DNA from: an uncultured Christensenellaceae bacterium
GTDB taxonomy: Bacteria > Bacillota > Clostridia > Christensenellales > UBA3700
Direction of reading: 5' to 3'
DNA length: 64,000 bases
Assembly: GCA_944381365.1 (NCBI GenBank)
Contig: CALWKW010000001.1
Location: 405,100 to 469,099 of the forward strand
Part shown: positions 17,495 through 26,398 of the stretch, one piece after another
Numbering within the stretch: the first letter of the stretch is position 1
How the letters are laid out: the number at the start of each line of letters is the position of its first letter
Position numbers and translations under genes: made by a program
The notes under the pieces: model-generated
The model's database searches: none
Seen by the model: the letters and a program-made list of their open reading frames with translations, nothing else
Told to the model about the DNA's origin: nothing

Positions 17495-18652
17495 TCATTT
17501 GAGAAAATCCACTATTATAGAATTCATTGTCTCAAGATACTCGTCTTTTATGGACACTTTTTTGTCGTTTATATTCAAATATTTTGCGTCTTTTATCAAA
17601 GCAAGACGATATTCGCTTTTAAAATCCGAATTGAATTTTTTATTATATTTTTCTATATCTATGCCCTCTTTCAGTCTCAATGCGAGCATTATATACTCTT
17701 CCTTGATTTCTTCTTCATCGAGATTTTCTATATCTTCCATTGGCATTAAGCCTTTGTCAAGTGCCTTATAATAATCTTCGAAATTGTCGGGATTGTGCCA
17801 TCTCTCATTCATTATCAAAGAATGTGCCGATATGCCCAAACCGAGATAATCTTCTCTTCTCCAATATCTAAGATTGTGAAAGCTGACTTTAGAGTTTTTG
17901 GCAAAATTGGATATTTCATATCTTTCAAAGCCTTTTTCTTTAAGAAGTTCGCATGCCGTATCATAAAGCTCTATTATTTCGTCATCGCTCTTTGCTGTGA
18001 GTTTTCCTTGATTTATAAGTTCTTCCAGCTTTGTACCTTCTTCTATACTCAACATATAGACAGATATATGGTCGACATTGAGATTTGTGGCTTTTTCTAC
18101 AAAATCTTCTATATCCTCTTTTGTCTGATTGGGCAATCCCGTCATACAATCCACGCTTACTTCAAAGCCGTATTCTTTTGCCATCTTTATCGCATTTATT
18201 GCCGTAATGCTGTCATGAGCTCGTCCAAGCATTCGCAAAATATCGTCATTAAAAGATTGCACTCCTATACTTATGCGATTTACTCCCATTTGTCTGAAAG
18301 TTGAGAGCTTTGTTTTATCTATCGTGCAAGGATTTGCCTCGATACTGAATTCTTTAAGGTCAAATACAAATGACGATTTTATAGAATCTGCTATTTTCAA
18401 AAGATTATCGCAAGACAAAATAGAAGGAGTACCGCCTCCGAAATATATAGTATCCACTATGTATTTGTCTTTATATTTATCTTTTGCAATAGCAATTTGT
18501 TTTTTAAGATAATCGCAATACTTATCCATACAAGCATTGTCAGACACGCTTGACACAAAATCGCAATATATACACCTCGACTTACAAAAAGGAATGTGTA
18601 TATATAGTCCCAAAGTATTTTTGTTTTCGCTCAATGTTTTTTCTTTTTGCAT
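17495..18652 (-). CDS. hemW: radical SAM protein HemW
   Basis: HemW is a heme-binding radical SAM protein related to oxygen-independent coproporphyrinogen oxidase, now viewed as a heme chaperone. The 385 aa begin with IHIPFCKSRCIYCDF, the CxxxCxxC cluster site, followed by YFGGGTPS for SAM binding and GVQSFNDDILRMLGRAH. The C-terminal HemN_C domain is present. It lies downstream of lepA as in most Firmicutes, but a hairpin separates them. No strong ribosome site is seen before the ATG. Confidence 0.93.
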   Translation of the reverse strand: MQKEKTLSENKNTLGLYIHIPFCKSRCIYCDFVSSVSDNACMDKYCDYLKKQIAIAKDKYKDKYIVDTIYFGGGTPSILSCDNLLKIADSIKSSFVFDLKEFSIEANPCTIDKTKLSTFRQMGVNRISIGVQSFNDDILRMLGRAHDSITAINAIKMAKEYGFEVSVDCMTGLPNQTKEDIEDFVEKATNLNVDHISVYMLSIEEGTKLEELINQGKLTAKSDDEIIELYDTACELLKEKGFERYEISNFAKNSKVSFHNLRYWRREDYLGLGISAHSLIMNERWHNPDNFEDYYKALDKGLMPMEDIENLDEEEIKEEYIMLALRLKEGIDIEKYNKKFNSDFKSEYRLALIKDAKYLNINDKKVSIKDEYLETMNSIIVDFLK

Positions 18653-18693
18653 AATTATGTATCGATTATCTTCAAGCTGAATTTTAATAAAAC

Positions 18694-18714
18694 AAAAGGG
18701 ACTCTGTCCCTTTT
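18694..18714 (-). terminator. hairpin between lepA and hemW
   Basis: Nine-base stem AAAAGGGAC/GTCCCTTTT with a 3-base loop, followed on the minus strand by TTTTG. It should reduce or stop lepA read-through into hemW. Confidence 0.75.
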
Positions 18715-18727
18715 ATCTTATAATCAT

Positions 18728-20530
18728 TTAGTTGTCTATCTTTAAAATAGTCATGAATGCTTCGCTTGGCACTTCTACCGAGCCTACCTGACGCATTCTC
18801 TTCTTTCCTTCTTTTTGTTTTTCAAGCAACTTCTTTTTTCTCGTGATATCGCCGCCGTAGCACTTTGCAAGCACATCTTTTCTCATAGCTTTTACGGTTT
18901 CTCTTGCGATGACTTTGCCGCCTACTGCTGCCTGAATAGGTATTTCAAAAAGCTGTCTAGGGATTACTTCTTTGAGTTTTTCGGCAATTCCTCTGCCTCT
19001 TGAATATGCTTTGTCTTTATGAACAATAAGACTTAGTGCATCGCAGATTTCTCCGTTCAAGAGAATATCGAGTTTTACAAGGTCGCTCTTTTTATAGTCT
19101 GCAATCTCATAGTCAAGACTTGCGTATCCTCTCGTACGGGATTTAAGGCTGTCAAAGAAATCATAGATAATTTCATTGAGTGGCATAACATAATCTATTC
19201 TTACTCTCGTAGGCTCGAGATAAGTAAGATTGATAAATTCGCCTCTCTTGTCCTGACAAAGCTCCATTATAGAGCCGACATATTCGGGCGGCGTATAAAT
19301 AAAAGCATTTACAACAGGCTCTTCCATGTGGTCTATCTCTCCCGCAGGAGGAAGATTTGAAGGATTGGATACGATATCCACTTCTCCAGAAGTCTTTACC
19401 ACCTTGTATGATACGCTCGGAGCGGTAGTAACCAAATCGAGGTCAAACTCTCTTTCAAGTCTTTCCTGAATAATCTCCATGTGCAAAAGTCCTAAAAAAC
19501 CGCACCTGAAACCAAATCCCAAAGCTGTGGACACTTCAGGCTCGTACATCAAAGCCGCATCGTTGAGTTTTAGCTTTTCAAGAGCGTCTTTCAGATCGTT
19601 GTACTTTGAGCCGTCCGCAGGATAAATACCTGAAAATACCATTGGAGATGCTTCTTTATATCCTTCCAAAGGTTTTGTAATTCTGTCGTCTGCCATAAGA
19701 ATCGTATCGCCGACTTTGGTATCGCTCACATTTTTTATGCTTGCACAAAGATATCCTACTTCACCGGCAGAAAGGCTGTCTTTTGCCTGCATTTTAGGCA
19801 CGAAAATACCCACTTCCGTGACATCGAATTCTTTGCCCGTGACACACATCCTTATTTTGTCGCCTGCTTTTACTTCGCCGTCAAAAACTCTTATAAAGGA
19901 TATAGCTCCCTTATAGCTGTCATAATACGAGTCAAAAATAAGAGCTTTAAAAGGCTTGTCAAAATCGCCTTTGGGAGGAGGAAGAAGCTCTATTACTTGT
20001 TTTAGCACTTCTTCTATTCCTATACACTCTTTTGCAGAAATAAGAGGTGCATTTTCAGCATCTAGTCCTATCACATCTTCAATCTCTTTTTTGACTTCTT
20101 CAGGACGAGCCGAAGGAAGGTCTATTTTGTTTATGACAGGAAGAATCTCTAGGTCATTGTCAAGAGCTAGATAGACATTTGTCAAAGTCTGAGCTTCTAT
20201 GCCTTGCGAAGCATCGACAATAAGTATTGCTCCCTCGCAGGCTTTGAGCGAACGGGAAACTTCATAAGTAAAGTCCACATGTCCGGGGGTATCTATAAGA
20301 TTGAAAATATATTCCTTGCCCTCAAAATTATAGTGCATCGTAACGGGAGTAAGTTTTATCGTAATACCTCTCTCCCTTTCGATATCCATGCTATCCAGAA
20401 GCTGCTCTTTTGCGTCTCTTTTCGCCACCGTCTTTGTGACATCCATAATACAGTCCGCCAAAGTACTTTTGCCGTGGTCAATGTGAGCAACTATACAAAA
20501 ATTTCTGATATTGTCTTGATTTTTGGGCAT
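18728..20530 (-). CDS. lepA: elongation factor 4 (LepA)
   Basis: A translational GTPase that acts on ribosomes during initiation or stalling. The protein is 600 aa. The G motifs are [25 protein letters not shown] and NKIDLP. The LepA C-terminal domain ends with [16 protein letters not shown] as usual. I place the start at ATG 20530, the family N terminus [11 protein letters not shown], with AAGGATAG upstream. A longer frame to 20587 adds a hydrophobic stretch not found in the family. Confidence 0.96.
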   Translation of the reverse strand: MPKNQDNIRNFCIVAHIDHGKSTLADCIMDVTKTVAKRDAKEQLLDSMDIERERGITIKLTPVTMHYNFEGKEYIFNLIDTPGHVDFTYEVSRSLKACEGAILIVDASQGIEAQTLTNVYLALDNDLEILPVINKIDLPSARPEEVKKEIEDVIGLDAENAPLISAKECIGIEEVLKQVIELLPPPKGDFDKPFKALIFDSYYDSYKGAISFIRVFDGEVKAGDKIRMCVTGKEFDVTEVGIFVPKMQAKDSLSAGEVGYLCASIKNVSDTKVGDTILMADDRITKPLEGYKEASPMVFSGIYPADGSKYNDLKDALEKLKLNDAALMYEPEVSTALGFGFRCGFLGLLHMEIIQERLEREFDLDLVTTAPSVSYKVVKTSGEVDIVSNPSNLPPAGEIDHMEEPVVNAFIYTPPEYVGSIMELCQDKRGEFINLTYLEPTRVRIDYVMPLNEIIYDFFDSLKSRTRGYASLDYEIADYKKSDLVKLDILLNGEICDALSLIVHKDKAYSRGRGIAEKLKEVIPRQLFEIPIQAAVGGKVIARETVKAMRKDVLAKCYGGDITRKKKLLEKQKEGKKRMRQVGSVEVPSEAFMTILKIDN

Positions 20531-20651
20531 AACTATCCTTAAAAACTCTTTTTGTTTTATTATATAAAAAAATATAGATTTTAGCAATTATATTTAGTAT
20601 AATATTTATAGTACAATATTTATACAACAAAAAAATATAAACGGAGCGATT

Positions 20652-21260
20652 ATGAATATACAACAAGTCAAAGAAAATCTCAAAAAAAGAGGCTTTTTGC
20701 CTTATTATTTCGATTCAAGCAAAGAAGCTGTGGAGTTTGTGCTCGAGCTTATCCCCGAGAATGAAAGTGTGGGCATTGGCGGAAGCATGACGGTGACAGG
20801 TCTTGAGCTTGACAAAAAGTTGCAGCAAAAAGGAGTGACTGTATATAGTCATTCGCTTGTGTCACCAGAACTTAAAAACAAAGTATATCAACTCGCAAAC
20901 TCTGCCGATTGGTATCTGTCCTCTACAAACGCACTTACGGAAAGCGGAGATTTCGTCAATATTGACGGCTCGGCAAACAGAATTTCTGCACTTTGTTTCG
21001 GTGTCAAAAAAGTCATTTATGTATTGGGCGTCAACAAGATTACACCCGATATCGAGAGTGCAATATCGAGAGTTCGCAATGTTGCCGCACCTCTAAACAC
21101 AAGAAGACTCAACAAAAATACTCCTTGTGCCACATCGGGCGAATGTTGTTATTGCGACAGCCCCGACTGTATTTGCAACGCCACATTGATATCGCATCAT
21201 CCTACAAGATATCAGGAAAAAGTATATGTGGTAATAATCAACGAAAATTTAGGCTATTGA
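20652..21260 (+). CDS. LUD-domain (lactate-utilisation type) protein
   Basis: A stand-alone LUD domain of 202 aa, related to LutC/YkgG-type proteins. The Gly-rich VGIGGSMTVTGL near residue 40 and the STNALTESGDFVNIDG segment are the family hallmarks. The C-terminal part has a Cys cluster, CATSGECCYCDSPDCIC, which may bind metal or a cluster. No LutA or LutB partner is nearby. The function of such single-domain forms is not established. The ATG has a CGGAGCG site upstream. Confidence 0.8.
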   Translation: MNIQQVKENLKKRGFLPYYFDSSKEAVEFVLELIPENESVGIGGSMTVTGLELDKKLQQKGVTVYSHSLVSPELKNKVYQLANSADWYLSSTNALTESGDFVNIDGSANRISALCFGVKKVIYVLGVNKITPDIESAISRVRNVAAPLNTRRLNKNTPCATSGECCYCDSPDCICNATLISHHPTRYQEKVYVVIINENLGY

Positions 21261-21319
21261 TTTTTATCCAAATTAAAGATATAATATACACAAATCCAAG
21301 ATAATAAAACGAGGTTAAT

Positions 21320-22090
21320 ATGCAAAGAGACAACGCATGGCTTACAAAAACCGTAGTGGCACACAGAGGCCTTCATGACAACAAGATATATCCTGAAAAC
21401 AGTCTCGGTGCATTCGAGCAAGCCATAAAGCACGGATACGGAATAGAATTTGATGTATGGCTGACAAATGACGGCGAGCTTATCGTGCATCACGATCCAA
21501 GCCTAAAACGCACTTGCAAAAGAAATCAACGCACAAGAGATATAGACAGCTCAAAACTTGACGAATACAAGCTTTTTGGCACAAACTACTCTATTCCCAA
21601 ATTTGTCGATGTACTCAATCTTGTCAACGGACAGGTCAATCTCGTCATCGAGATAAAGCCTACAAACAAAGTAGATATGACCTGCTCTATGATATGGAAT
21701 ATTCTCAAAGATTACAAGGGAGTATATTGTATAGAATCTTTTGATACAAGAGTGGTAAAATGGTGGGCGACCAATCATCCCGAGATAATTCTGGGACAGC
21801 TTTGCGACAGATATCTCTTCCATAAAATTCTTATAAGAGCTACAAAACATTATAAGTTTGTAGATTTTCTTGCCGTGAGCATTGACAATCTGCCCTCTCG
21901 CTATTATCAAAAACTATTGAAAAAAAGAAAAGAGCTTATCATATTCACATGGACTGTGCGTAACAAAAAGCATTTTAATCTTGCCATAGAAAATGCCGAC
22001 AATTTTATCTTCGAGACAAATTTGAAAAATCCCGAATATATCCCCTTGCCTGACAAAAACAATACCTATTGTCATCCAAAGTACAGATAA
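21320..22090 (+). CDS. glycerophosphodiester phosphodiesterase
   Basis: A GDPD-family TIM barrel of 256 aa. Catalytic motifs are visible: AHRGLHDNKIYPENS (His and Arg), EFDVWLTNDGELIVHHD (metal Glu/Asp and second His) and LVIEIKP (Glu-x-Lys). It hydrolyses glycerophosphodiesters to glycerol 3-phosphate and an alcohol. There is no signal peptide, so it should be cytosolic. It follows the LUD gene by 59 bases on the same strand, with a strong terminator after it. Confidence 0.92.
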   Translation: MQRDNAWLTKTVVAHRGLHDNKIYPENSLGAFEQAIKHGYGIEFDVWLTNDGELIVHHDPSLKRTCKRNQRTRDIDSSKLDEYKLFGTNYSIPKFVDVLNLVNGQVNLVIEIKPTNKVDMTCSMIWNILKDYKGVYCIESFDTRVVKWWATNHPEIILGQLCDRYLFHKILIRATKHYKFVDFLAVSIDNLPSRYYQKLLKKRKELIIFTWTVRNKKHFNLAIENADNFIFETNLKNPEYIPLPDKNNTYCHPKYR

Positions 22091-22115
22091 AATATAAGAT
22101 TTATTGATAAAAAAC

Positions 22116-22145
22116 ATACCCCGATTTTAGTCGGGGTATATTTTT
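22116..22145. terminator. strong terminator
   Basis: Nine-base stem ATACCCCGA/TCGGGGTAT with a 6-base loop and a T run. It is shared by the convergent GDPD and isc-side transcripts. Confidence 0.85.
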
Positions 22146-22161
22146 CGTTAATGGTAGTATT

Positions 22162-22299
22162 TTAATCCAAAATTTTTATAATTTTTTCCTTAAGCATTTT
22201 TCTTCCTTTATCCAGAACGCTATGCTTCATTCTTACACCGGCAAGTACAGCAGTCATTACGCCTGCACTAAAACCTACCATAAGAGCCAATTTTTTCAT
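22162..22299 (-). CDS. small membrane-anchored protein, 45 aa
   Basis: A 45-codon ORF with a near-perfect ribosome site (AGGAGGTGAT) 3 bases before the ATG. It begins MKKLALMVGFSAGVMTAVLA, a hydrophobic segment, and ends in a Lys-rich amphipathic tail (RKMLKEKIIKIL). This predicts one membrane helix with a basic cytoplasmic tail. I do not recognise the family. It lies 82 bases after iscU in the same direction and before a terminator, so it may be the last gene of the isc transcript. Confidence 0.7.
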   Translation of the reverse strand: MKKLALMVGFSAGVMTAVLAGVRMKHSVLDKGRKMLKEKIIKILD

Positions 22300-22381
22300 A
22301 CTATCACCTCCTATGGATAGTATGTGTCTATAAGGTGGGTTATTGCTTTAAGGACAAAACTTTCTTGTGGAAAATTTTGGC

Positions 22382-22750
22382 TTATTTTTGTTTGCTTTTA
22401 TAATCGTTTATAGCTTCCTTGATTGCTTCTTCTGCAAGCACGCTGCAATGTATCTTTTGAGGAGGCAAACCTTCGAGTTCTTCCACTACTTGCGAATTGG
22501 TGAGTTTAAGAGCTTGGTCTACTGTCATGCCCTTTACCATCTCGGTAGCGGTAGAGCTTGTAGCTATTGCCGCAGCACATCCGAATGTTCTGAACTTTGC
22601 GTCCACGATGACATTGTCTTTTATCTTAAGACTTATTTCCATTATATCGCCGCAGGTAGGATTGCCTACTTTTCCCACACCGTCTGCATCTTCTATAAAA
22701 CCTACATTCTTAGGGTTTGCGAATACTTCTCTTACTTTATCGTTATACAT
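22382..22750 (-). CDS. iscU: Fe-S cluster scaffold IscU/NifU-like
   Basis: The scaffold on which IscS-derived sulfur and iron form [2Fe-2S] clusters. The 122 aa have the three ligand Cys in PTCGDIME, RTFGCAAAIA and KIHCSVLAEEA, and the conserved Asp after the first Cys. It overlaps the iscS end by 8 bases and has AAAGGAGA upstream. The tail lacks the additional NifU domains. Confidence 0.96.
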   Translation of the reverse strand: MYNDKVREVFANPKNVGFIEDADGVGKVGNPTCGDIMEISLKIKDNVIVDAKFRTFGCAAAIATSSTATEMVKGMTVDQALKLTNSQVVEELEGLPPQKIHCSVLAEEAIKEAINDYKSKQK

Positions 22751-23933
22751 ATTTCTCTTCTCCTTTTACTGTTTTGAACAAGGGGGACATTTCTCTCAAT
22801 CTGTTGACAGTCTCCACAAGCTTTTCTACCGTATATTTTGCTTCTTCCATAGTGTTGGATTTTCCAAAAGAAAATCTTATCGTACCGTGTGCCACTTCGA
22901 TAGGTACACCGATAGACAAAAGTACATAAGAAGGCTCGAGCGAACCAGACGAACAAGCCGAACCGCTTGATACCGCAATACCTGCCATATCCAAAAGCAT
23001 AAGTATGGATTCGCCTTCGATGAATTCAAAGCTGAAGTTGGCATTTCCCGACAATCTCTTTGACATATCCTTAGGTCCGTTGAAGTATATATCGCTTATT
23101 CTAGATTGTACTTCCTTGACAAAATAATCTCTTACTTGTCTGATATGCTCGTTGTTTTTTTGCATATTCTCCACTGCCATCTCAATCGCTTTTCCCAATC
23201 CTACTATTGCAGGAGTGTTGATAGTGGAAGCACGCATATTTCTTTCCTGCTCGCCGCCGTCCATAAATCTGCCTATTCTTAGTCCGTTGCGTTTGTAAAG
23301 CACGCCCACGCCTTTTGGTCCATAAAATTTATGTCCGCTCATAGAAAGCATGTCTATATTGTCCTCGACCACATTGATAGGCACATTGCCCACAGCCTGC
23401 ACCGCATCGGTATGGAATACAACGCCGTGTTTGTGTGCGATTTCTCCGATTTGTCTTATAGGCTGAAGTGTGCCGACTTCGTTGTTTGCCGTCATGATAC
23501 TTATAAGGATAGTATCTTTTCTGATAGCTTCTTCAAGTTCGTCAAGCGAAATAAAACCTTCATTGTCTACTTTGAGATATGTCACTTCGAAGCCTTGTTT
23601 TTCAAGAGCCTTGCAAGTCTTTATTACAGCAGGATGCTCTATACAGGAAGTGATAATGTGTTTGCCCTTGTCCTGATGAGCAAGTGCCATTCCCTTTATT
23701 GCCCAGTTGTCGCTTTCTGTACCGCCTGATGTAAAATAAATTTCGTTGGGGTTGCAACCAATAGCTTTGGCTACCTGTTGTCTTGCTCTGTCCACTGCTT
23801 TTAGAGCGTCACGACCAAAGAAATGCTGAGAAGAAGCATTGCCATAAATTTCTCCGAAATAAGGCAACATTTCTTTCAATACTTCGCTGTCGGTATAAGT
23901 AGTAGCCGAATTATCCAAATATATACTTTTCAT
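22743..23933 (-). CDS. iscS: cysteine desulfurase IscS/NifS
   Basis: A PLP enzyme that moves sulfur from cysteine to IscU and to tRNA thiolation. The 396 aa carry the PLP Lys in SMSGHKFYGPKGVG and the active-site Cys in SSGSACSSGSLEPSYVL. It sits between iscR and iscU, 2 bases after the iscR stop. The start has AAGAGGTG upstream. Confidence 0.96.
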   Translation of the reverse strand: MKSIYLDNSATTYTDSEVLKEMLPYFGEIYGNASSQHFFGRDALKAVDRARQQVAKAIGCNPNEIYFTSGGTESDNWAIKGMALAHQDKGKHIITSCIEHPAVIKTCKALEKQGFEVTYLKVDNEGFISLDELEEAIRKDTILISIMTANNEVGTLQPIRQIGEIAHKHGVVFHTDAVQAVGNVPINVVEDNIDMLSMSGHKFYGPKGVGVLYKRNGLRIGRFMDGGEQERNMRASTINTPAIVGLGKAIEMAVENMQKNNEHIRQVRDYFVKEVQSRISDIYFNGPKDMSKRLSGNANFSFEFIEGESILMLLDMAGIAVSSGSACSSGSLEPSYVLLSIGVPIEVAHGTIRFSFGKSNTMEEAKYTVEKLVETVNRLREMSPLFKTVKGEEKYV

Positions 23934-23935
23934 AA

Positions 23936-24337
23936 TTACACCTCTTGATTTATAAGGCTGTCAAGACTCATCTCGTCAAGGCAGTTGTTGATAGCCTTAT
24001 ACAATTTATTCCATACATTATAGGTATTGCACATACATTTATTGTCGCAGTTGCCTGCAATACAATCCACAATCACAAGTCCGTCCTCGAGCACTCTCAA
24101 GATTTCTCCCACATTGATATCTTTGGGGCTTCTCTCAAGAAAATAACCTCCGTTTGCTCCTCTTGTAGCTTCTACAAGTCCAGCCTTGCGTAAAGCCGAA
24201 ATAAGTTGTTCGAGATACTTTTCGCTCACTCCTATGCTCTCCGCCATAGTAGGAAGACTTACTACGCCTTTGCCGTAGTTTTCTGCCATATAGCACATAG
24301 CCTTAAGTCCGTATCTTGCTTTTGACGATAATTTCAT
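23936..24337 (-). CDS. iscR: Rrf2-family Fe-S regulator IscR
   Basis: An Rrf2 winged-helix repressor of 133 aa that senses Fe-S supply. The N terminus KLSSKARYGLKAMCYMA and the recognition region SEKYLEQLISALRKAGLV are typical. The ligand region CIAGNCDNKCMC has more Cys than the usual three. I use the ATG at 24337; the TTG two codons earlier is weaker. It leads iscRSU and most likely represses its own operon, since an inverted repeat overlaps the transcription start. Confidence 0.94.
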   Translation of the reverse strand: MKLSSKARYGLKAMCYMAENYGKGVVSLPTMAESIGVSEKYLEQLISALRKAGLVEATRGANGGYFLERSPKDINVGEILRVLEDGLVIVDCIAGNCDNKCMCNTYNVWNKLYKAINNCLDEMSLDSLINQEV

Positions 24338-24347
24338 ATACAAAAAA

Positions 24348-24366
24348 ACCTACTAATTTACTAGGT
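24348..24366 (-). promoter_or_regulatory. candidate IscR operator
   Basis: Inverted repeat ACCTACTAATTTACTAGGT, with 8 of 9 pairs matching. It spans the predicted transcription start just after the -10 box and ends 10 bases before the iscR ATG. Confidence 0.65.
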
Positions 24367-24369
24367 ATT

Positions 24370-24398
24370 ATTTTACAATATAGTTATTTGCTTGTCAA
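24370..24398 (-). promoter_or_regulatory. iscRSU promoter
   Basis: On the minus strand there is TTGACA (24393-24398), a 17-base spacer and TAAAAT (24370-24375). Confidence 0.8.
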
Positions 24399-24495
24399 TA
24401 AAATTTATACTTAATTTCAAAGAAAAATATGGAAAATTATTTTAAAAAGAAAAATACACAAAATTTATGCTTAAATCAAGAATTTTAAGATAGAA

Positions 24496-24702
24496 TCAAA
24501 TATCTTCCAATCCGAGAAGATAGTCCGCAGACACTTCAAAAAACTTGCAAATCGCAACAATGTTGTTTGCATCAGGCAAGCTCTTGCCTATTTCCCACAA
24601 AGAAATAGTATCCTGAGAGGTGGACAGGATTTTGGCAAGTTGAGTCTGAGAAAGCTTTCTGTCTTTTCTTAATTGTCTTATTTTTTCGCCCAATGTGTTC
24701 AT
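24496..24702 (-). CDS. XRE-family transcriptional regulator, 68 aa
   Basis: A stand-alone Cro/CI-type helix-turn-helix. Residues 5-60 form the five-helix domain, with QTQLAKILSTSQDTISLWE as the HTH and VSADYLLGL as the typical end. There is no effector domain. It is monocistronic, with two inverted repeats directly upstream that suggest self-control. Similar small regulators occur both as phage-type repressors and as chromosomal genes; no phage gene is nearby. Confidence 0.88.
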   Translation of the reverse strand: MNTLGEKIRQLRKDRKLSQTQLAKILSTSQDTISLWEIGKSLPDANNIVAICKFFEVSADYLLGLEDI

Positions 24703-24712
24703 AATATATATT

Positions 24713-24731
24713 TTACGAATTTCTTGCGTAA
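24713..24731 (-). promoter_or_regulatory. inverted repeat 1 upstream of the XRE gene
   Basis: TTACGAATTTCTTGCGTAA has half-sites TTACGAA and TTGCGTAA. It lies 11 bases before the start codon and overlaps a possible -10 box TAAAAT. Confidence 0.55.
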
Positions 24732-24742
24732 TATTGTTGACT

Positions 24743-24759
24743 TACGAAAAATTTTCGTA
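24743..24759 (-). promoter_or_regulatory. inverted repeat 2 upstream of the XRE gene
   Basis: TACGAAAAATTTTCGTA is perfect apart from its centre base and shares the TACGAA half-site with repeat 1. The two centres are 29 bases apart, close to three helical turns. Confidence 0.6.
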
Positions 24760-24926
24760 TAAAATATAAATAATACTAAAAACGATATTTAAAGTCAAAA
24801 TAAGTCATTTTTCTACATATAAATTTTAATCTAGATTTTTCATTATATTGTTATTATGACTTCGGATAGGATTTTAAGTACAATTTCAGACAATTTCTAT
24901 ACTTTTAAGGGATATTTTTTTCTAAA

Positions 24927-24960
24927 CACAAAAGGACAGGTATTTGCCTGTCCTTTTGTG
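24927..24960. terminator. terminator after glyA
   Basis: Fourteen-base perfect stem CACAAAAGGACAGG/CCTGTCCTTTTGTG with a 6-base loop, 28 bases past the glyA stop. The stretch 24760-24926 holds no supportable gene. Confidence 0.85.
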
Positions 24961-24988
24961 TATGTATTATTGCGATATTTTTATCAAT

Positions 24989-26245
24989 TTATCTGATGAT
25001 ATCATTTGCGTAGAGGGGGTACTTTTTGCAAAGTTCTGCTACTTTAGCACTACAACGCTCTACTGCCTGCTCTCTGTTTTCTACAAGGTCTGCTATACAA
25101 TCAGCGATAACAAGCATATCGTCTTCTTTCATACCTCTTGAAGTAACGGCAGGAGTACCGATTCTTACGCCGGAAGTAACAAAAGGCTTTTGAGTATCAA
25201 AAGGAATAGCATTCTTGTTTGCAGTAATATGAGCCATATCGAGAAGAGCTTCGAGTTCTTTACCCGTCATACCCTTGGATGTAAGGTCGATAAGCATAAG
25301 GTGATTATCTGTACCGCCGGATACGAGGTTTATACCCTTGTCAAGCAATGCTTTTGCAAGAACCTGAGCATTCTTCACAATCTGTCTTTGATAATTCTTG
25401 AAGTCTTCGCTCATAGCTTCTTTCAAAGCCACAGCCTTTGCTGCGATAATGTGCATCAAAGGACCGCCCTGTGTACCGGGGAAAATAGCCTTGTTTATCT
25501 TTGTAGCGATTTCTTCATCGTTTGTAAGAATAAGTCCGCCTCTAGGTCCTCTCAAAGTCTTGTGAGTGGTGGTAGTCACTACATGAGCATAAGGCACGGG
25601 ACTTTGATGACATCCTGCTGCTACAAGACCTGCGATATGAGCCATATCTACCATGAGATAAGCACCTACGCTGTCAGCGATTTCTCTGAATCTCTTGAAG
25701 TCCAAAGCTCTGGGATAAGCACTTGCACCTGCAAGAATGAGCTTGGGCTTGCATTCTTTTGCCAAAGCTTCTACCTTGTCATAATCGAGCATGCAAGTAT
25801 CTTCTTCTACTCCGTAAGGCACGATATTGAAATATTTACCTGAAATATTTACGGGGCTACCATGAGACAAGTGTCCGCCGTGAGCGAGGCTCATACTGAG
25901 TACTGTATCTCCGGGTTGAAGCAAAGCAAAGAAAGTAGCAAGGTTTGCGTTTGCACCGCTGTGAGCCTGAACATTTGCAAACTTTGCACCAAAGAGTTCG
26001 CATGCTCTTTCGATAGCGAGTCTTTCTACGATATCTACATATTCACAACCGCCGTAGTATCTCTTTGCGGGATAACCTTCTGCGTACTTGTTTGTCAAGT
26101 GCGAACCAGCGGCAGCCAAAACTGCGGGGCTTACGATATTTTCACTTGCGATAAGTTCGATATTGCCTTGTTGACGGCTAAGTTCGAGTTCGAGTGCTTT
26201 GCAAACTTCGGGGTCTGTATCATTGATAACCTTAAAATCTATCAT
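24989..26245 (-). CDS. glyA: serine hydroxymethyltransferase
   Basis: A PLP enzyme converting serine and tetrahydrofolate to glycine and 5,10-methylene-THF. The 418 aa have the PLP Lys in [16 protein letters not shown] and the N-terminal [12 protein letters not shown] motif. It is monocistronic with its own promoter and strong terminator. It supplies the one-carbon pool used by TrmFO and the 5-formyl-THF cyclo-ligase also encoded in this window. Confidence 0.97.
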   Translation of the reverse strand: MIDFKVINDTDPEVCKALELELSRQQGNIELIASENIVSPAVLAAAGSHLTNKYAEGYPAKRYYGGCEYVDIVERLAIERACELFGAKFANVQAHSGANANLATFFALLQPGDTVLSMSLAHGGHLSHGSPVNISGKYFNIVPYGVEEDTCMLDYDKVEALAKECKPKLILAGASAYPRALDFKRFREIADSVGAYLMVDMAHIAGLVAAGCHQSPVPYAHVVTTTTHKTLRGPRGGLILTNDEEIATKINKAIFPGTQGGPLMHIIAAKAVALKEAMSEDFKNYQRQIVKNAQVLAKALLDKGINLVSGGTDNHLMLIDLTSKGMTGKELEALLDMAHITANKNAIPFDTQKPFVTSGVRIGTPAVTSRGMKEDDMLVIADCIADLVENREQAVERCSAKVAELCKKYPLYANDIIR

Positions 26246-26279
26246 ATTTATCTCCTATTGTGATTTTTAAATCCATATA

Positions 26280-26309
26280 ATTTTATCATATATTGTGTGT
26301 TTTTATCAA
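26280..26309 (-). promoter_or_regulatory. putative promoter of glyA
   Basis: On the minus strand there is TTGATA (26304-26309), an 18-base spacer and TAAAAT (26280-26285). Confidence 0.55.
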
Positions 26310-26398
26310 CAACTTTTTTTGTTGTGAAAAAATTCTTGTATTATATACGACTCAGCTTGTCCTCAAAATAGCAAAAAGCATCTGCACTTTGTCAAAAA

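Noticed and set aside
24854-24988. 44-codon plus-strand ORF starting ATGACTTCGG
   Set aside because: It has no ribosome site, runs through the glyA terminator stem and resembles nothing known.
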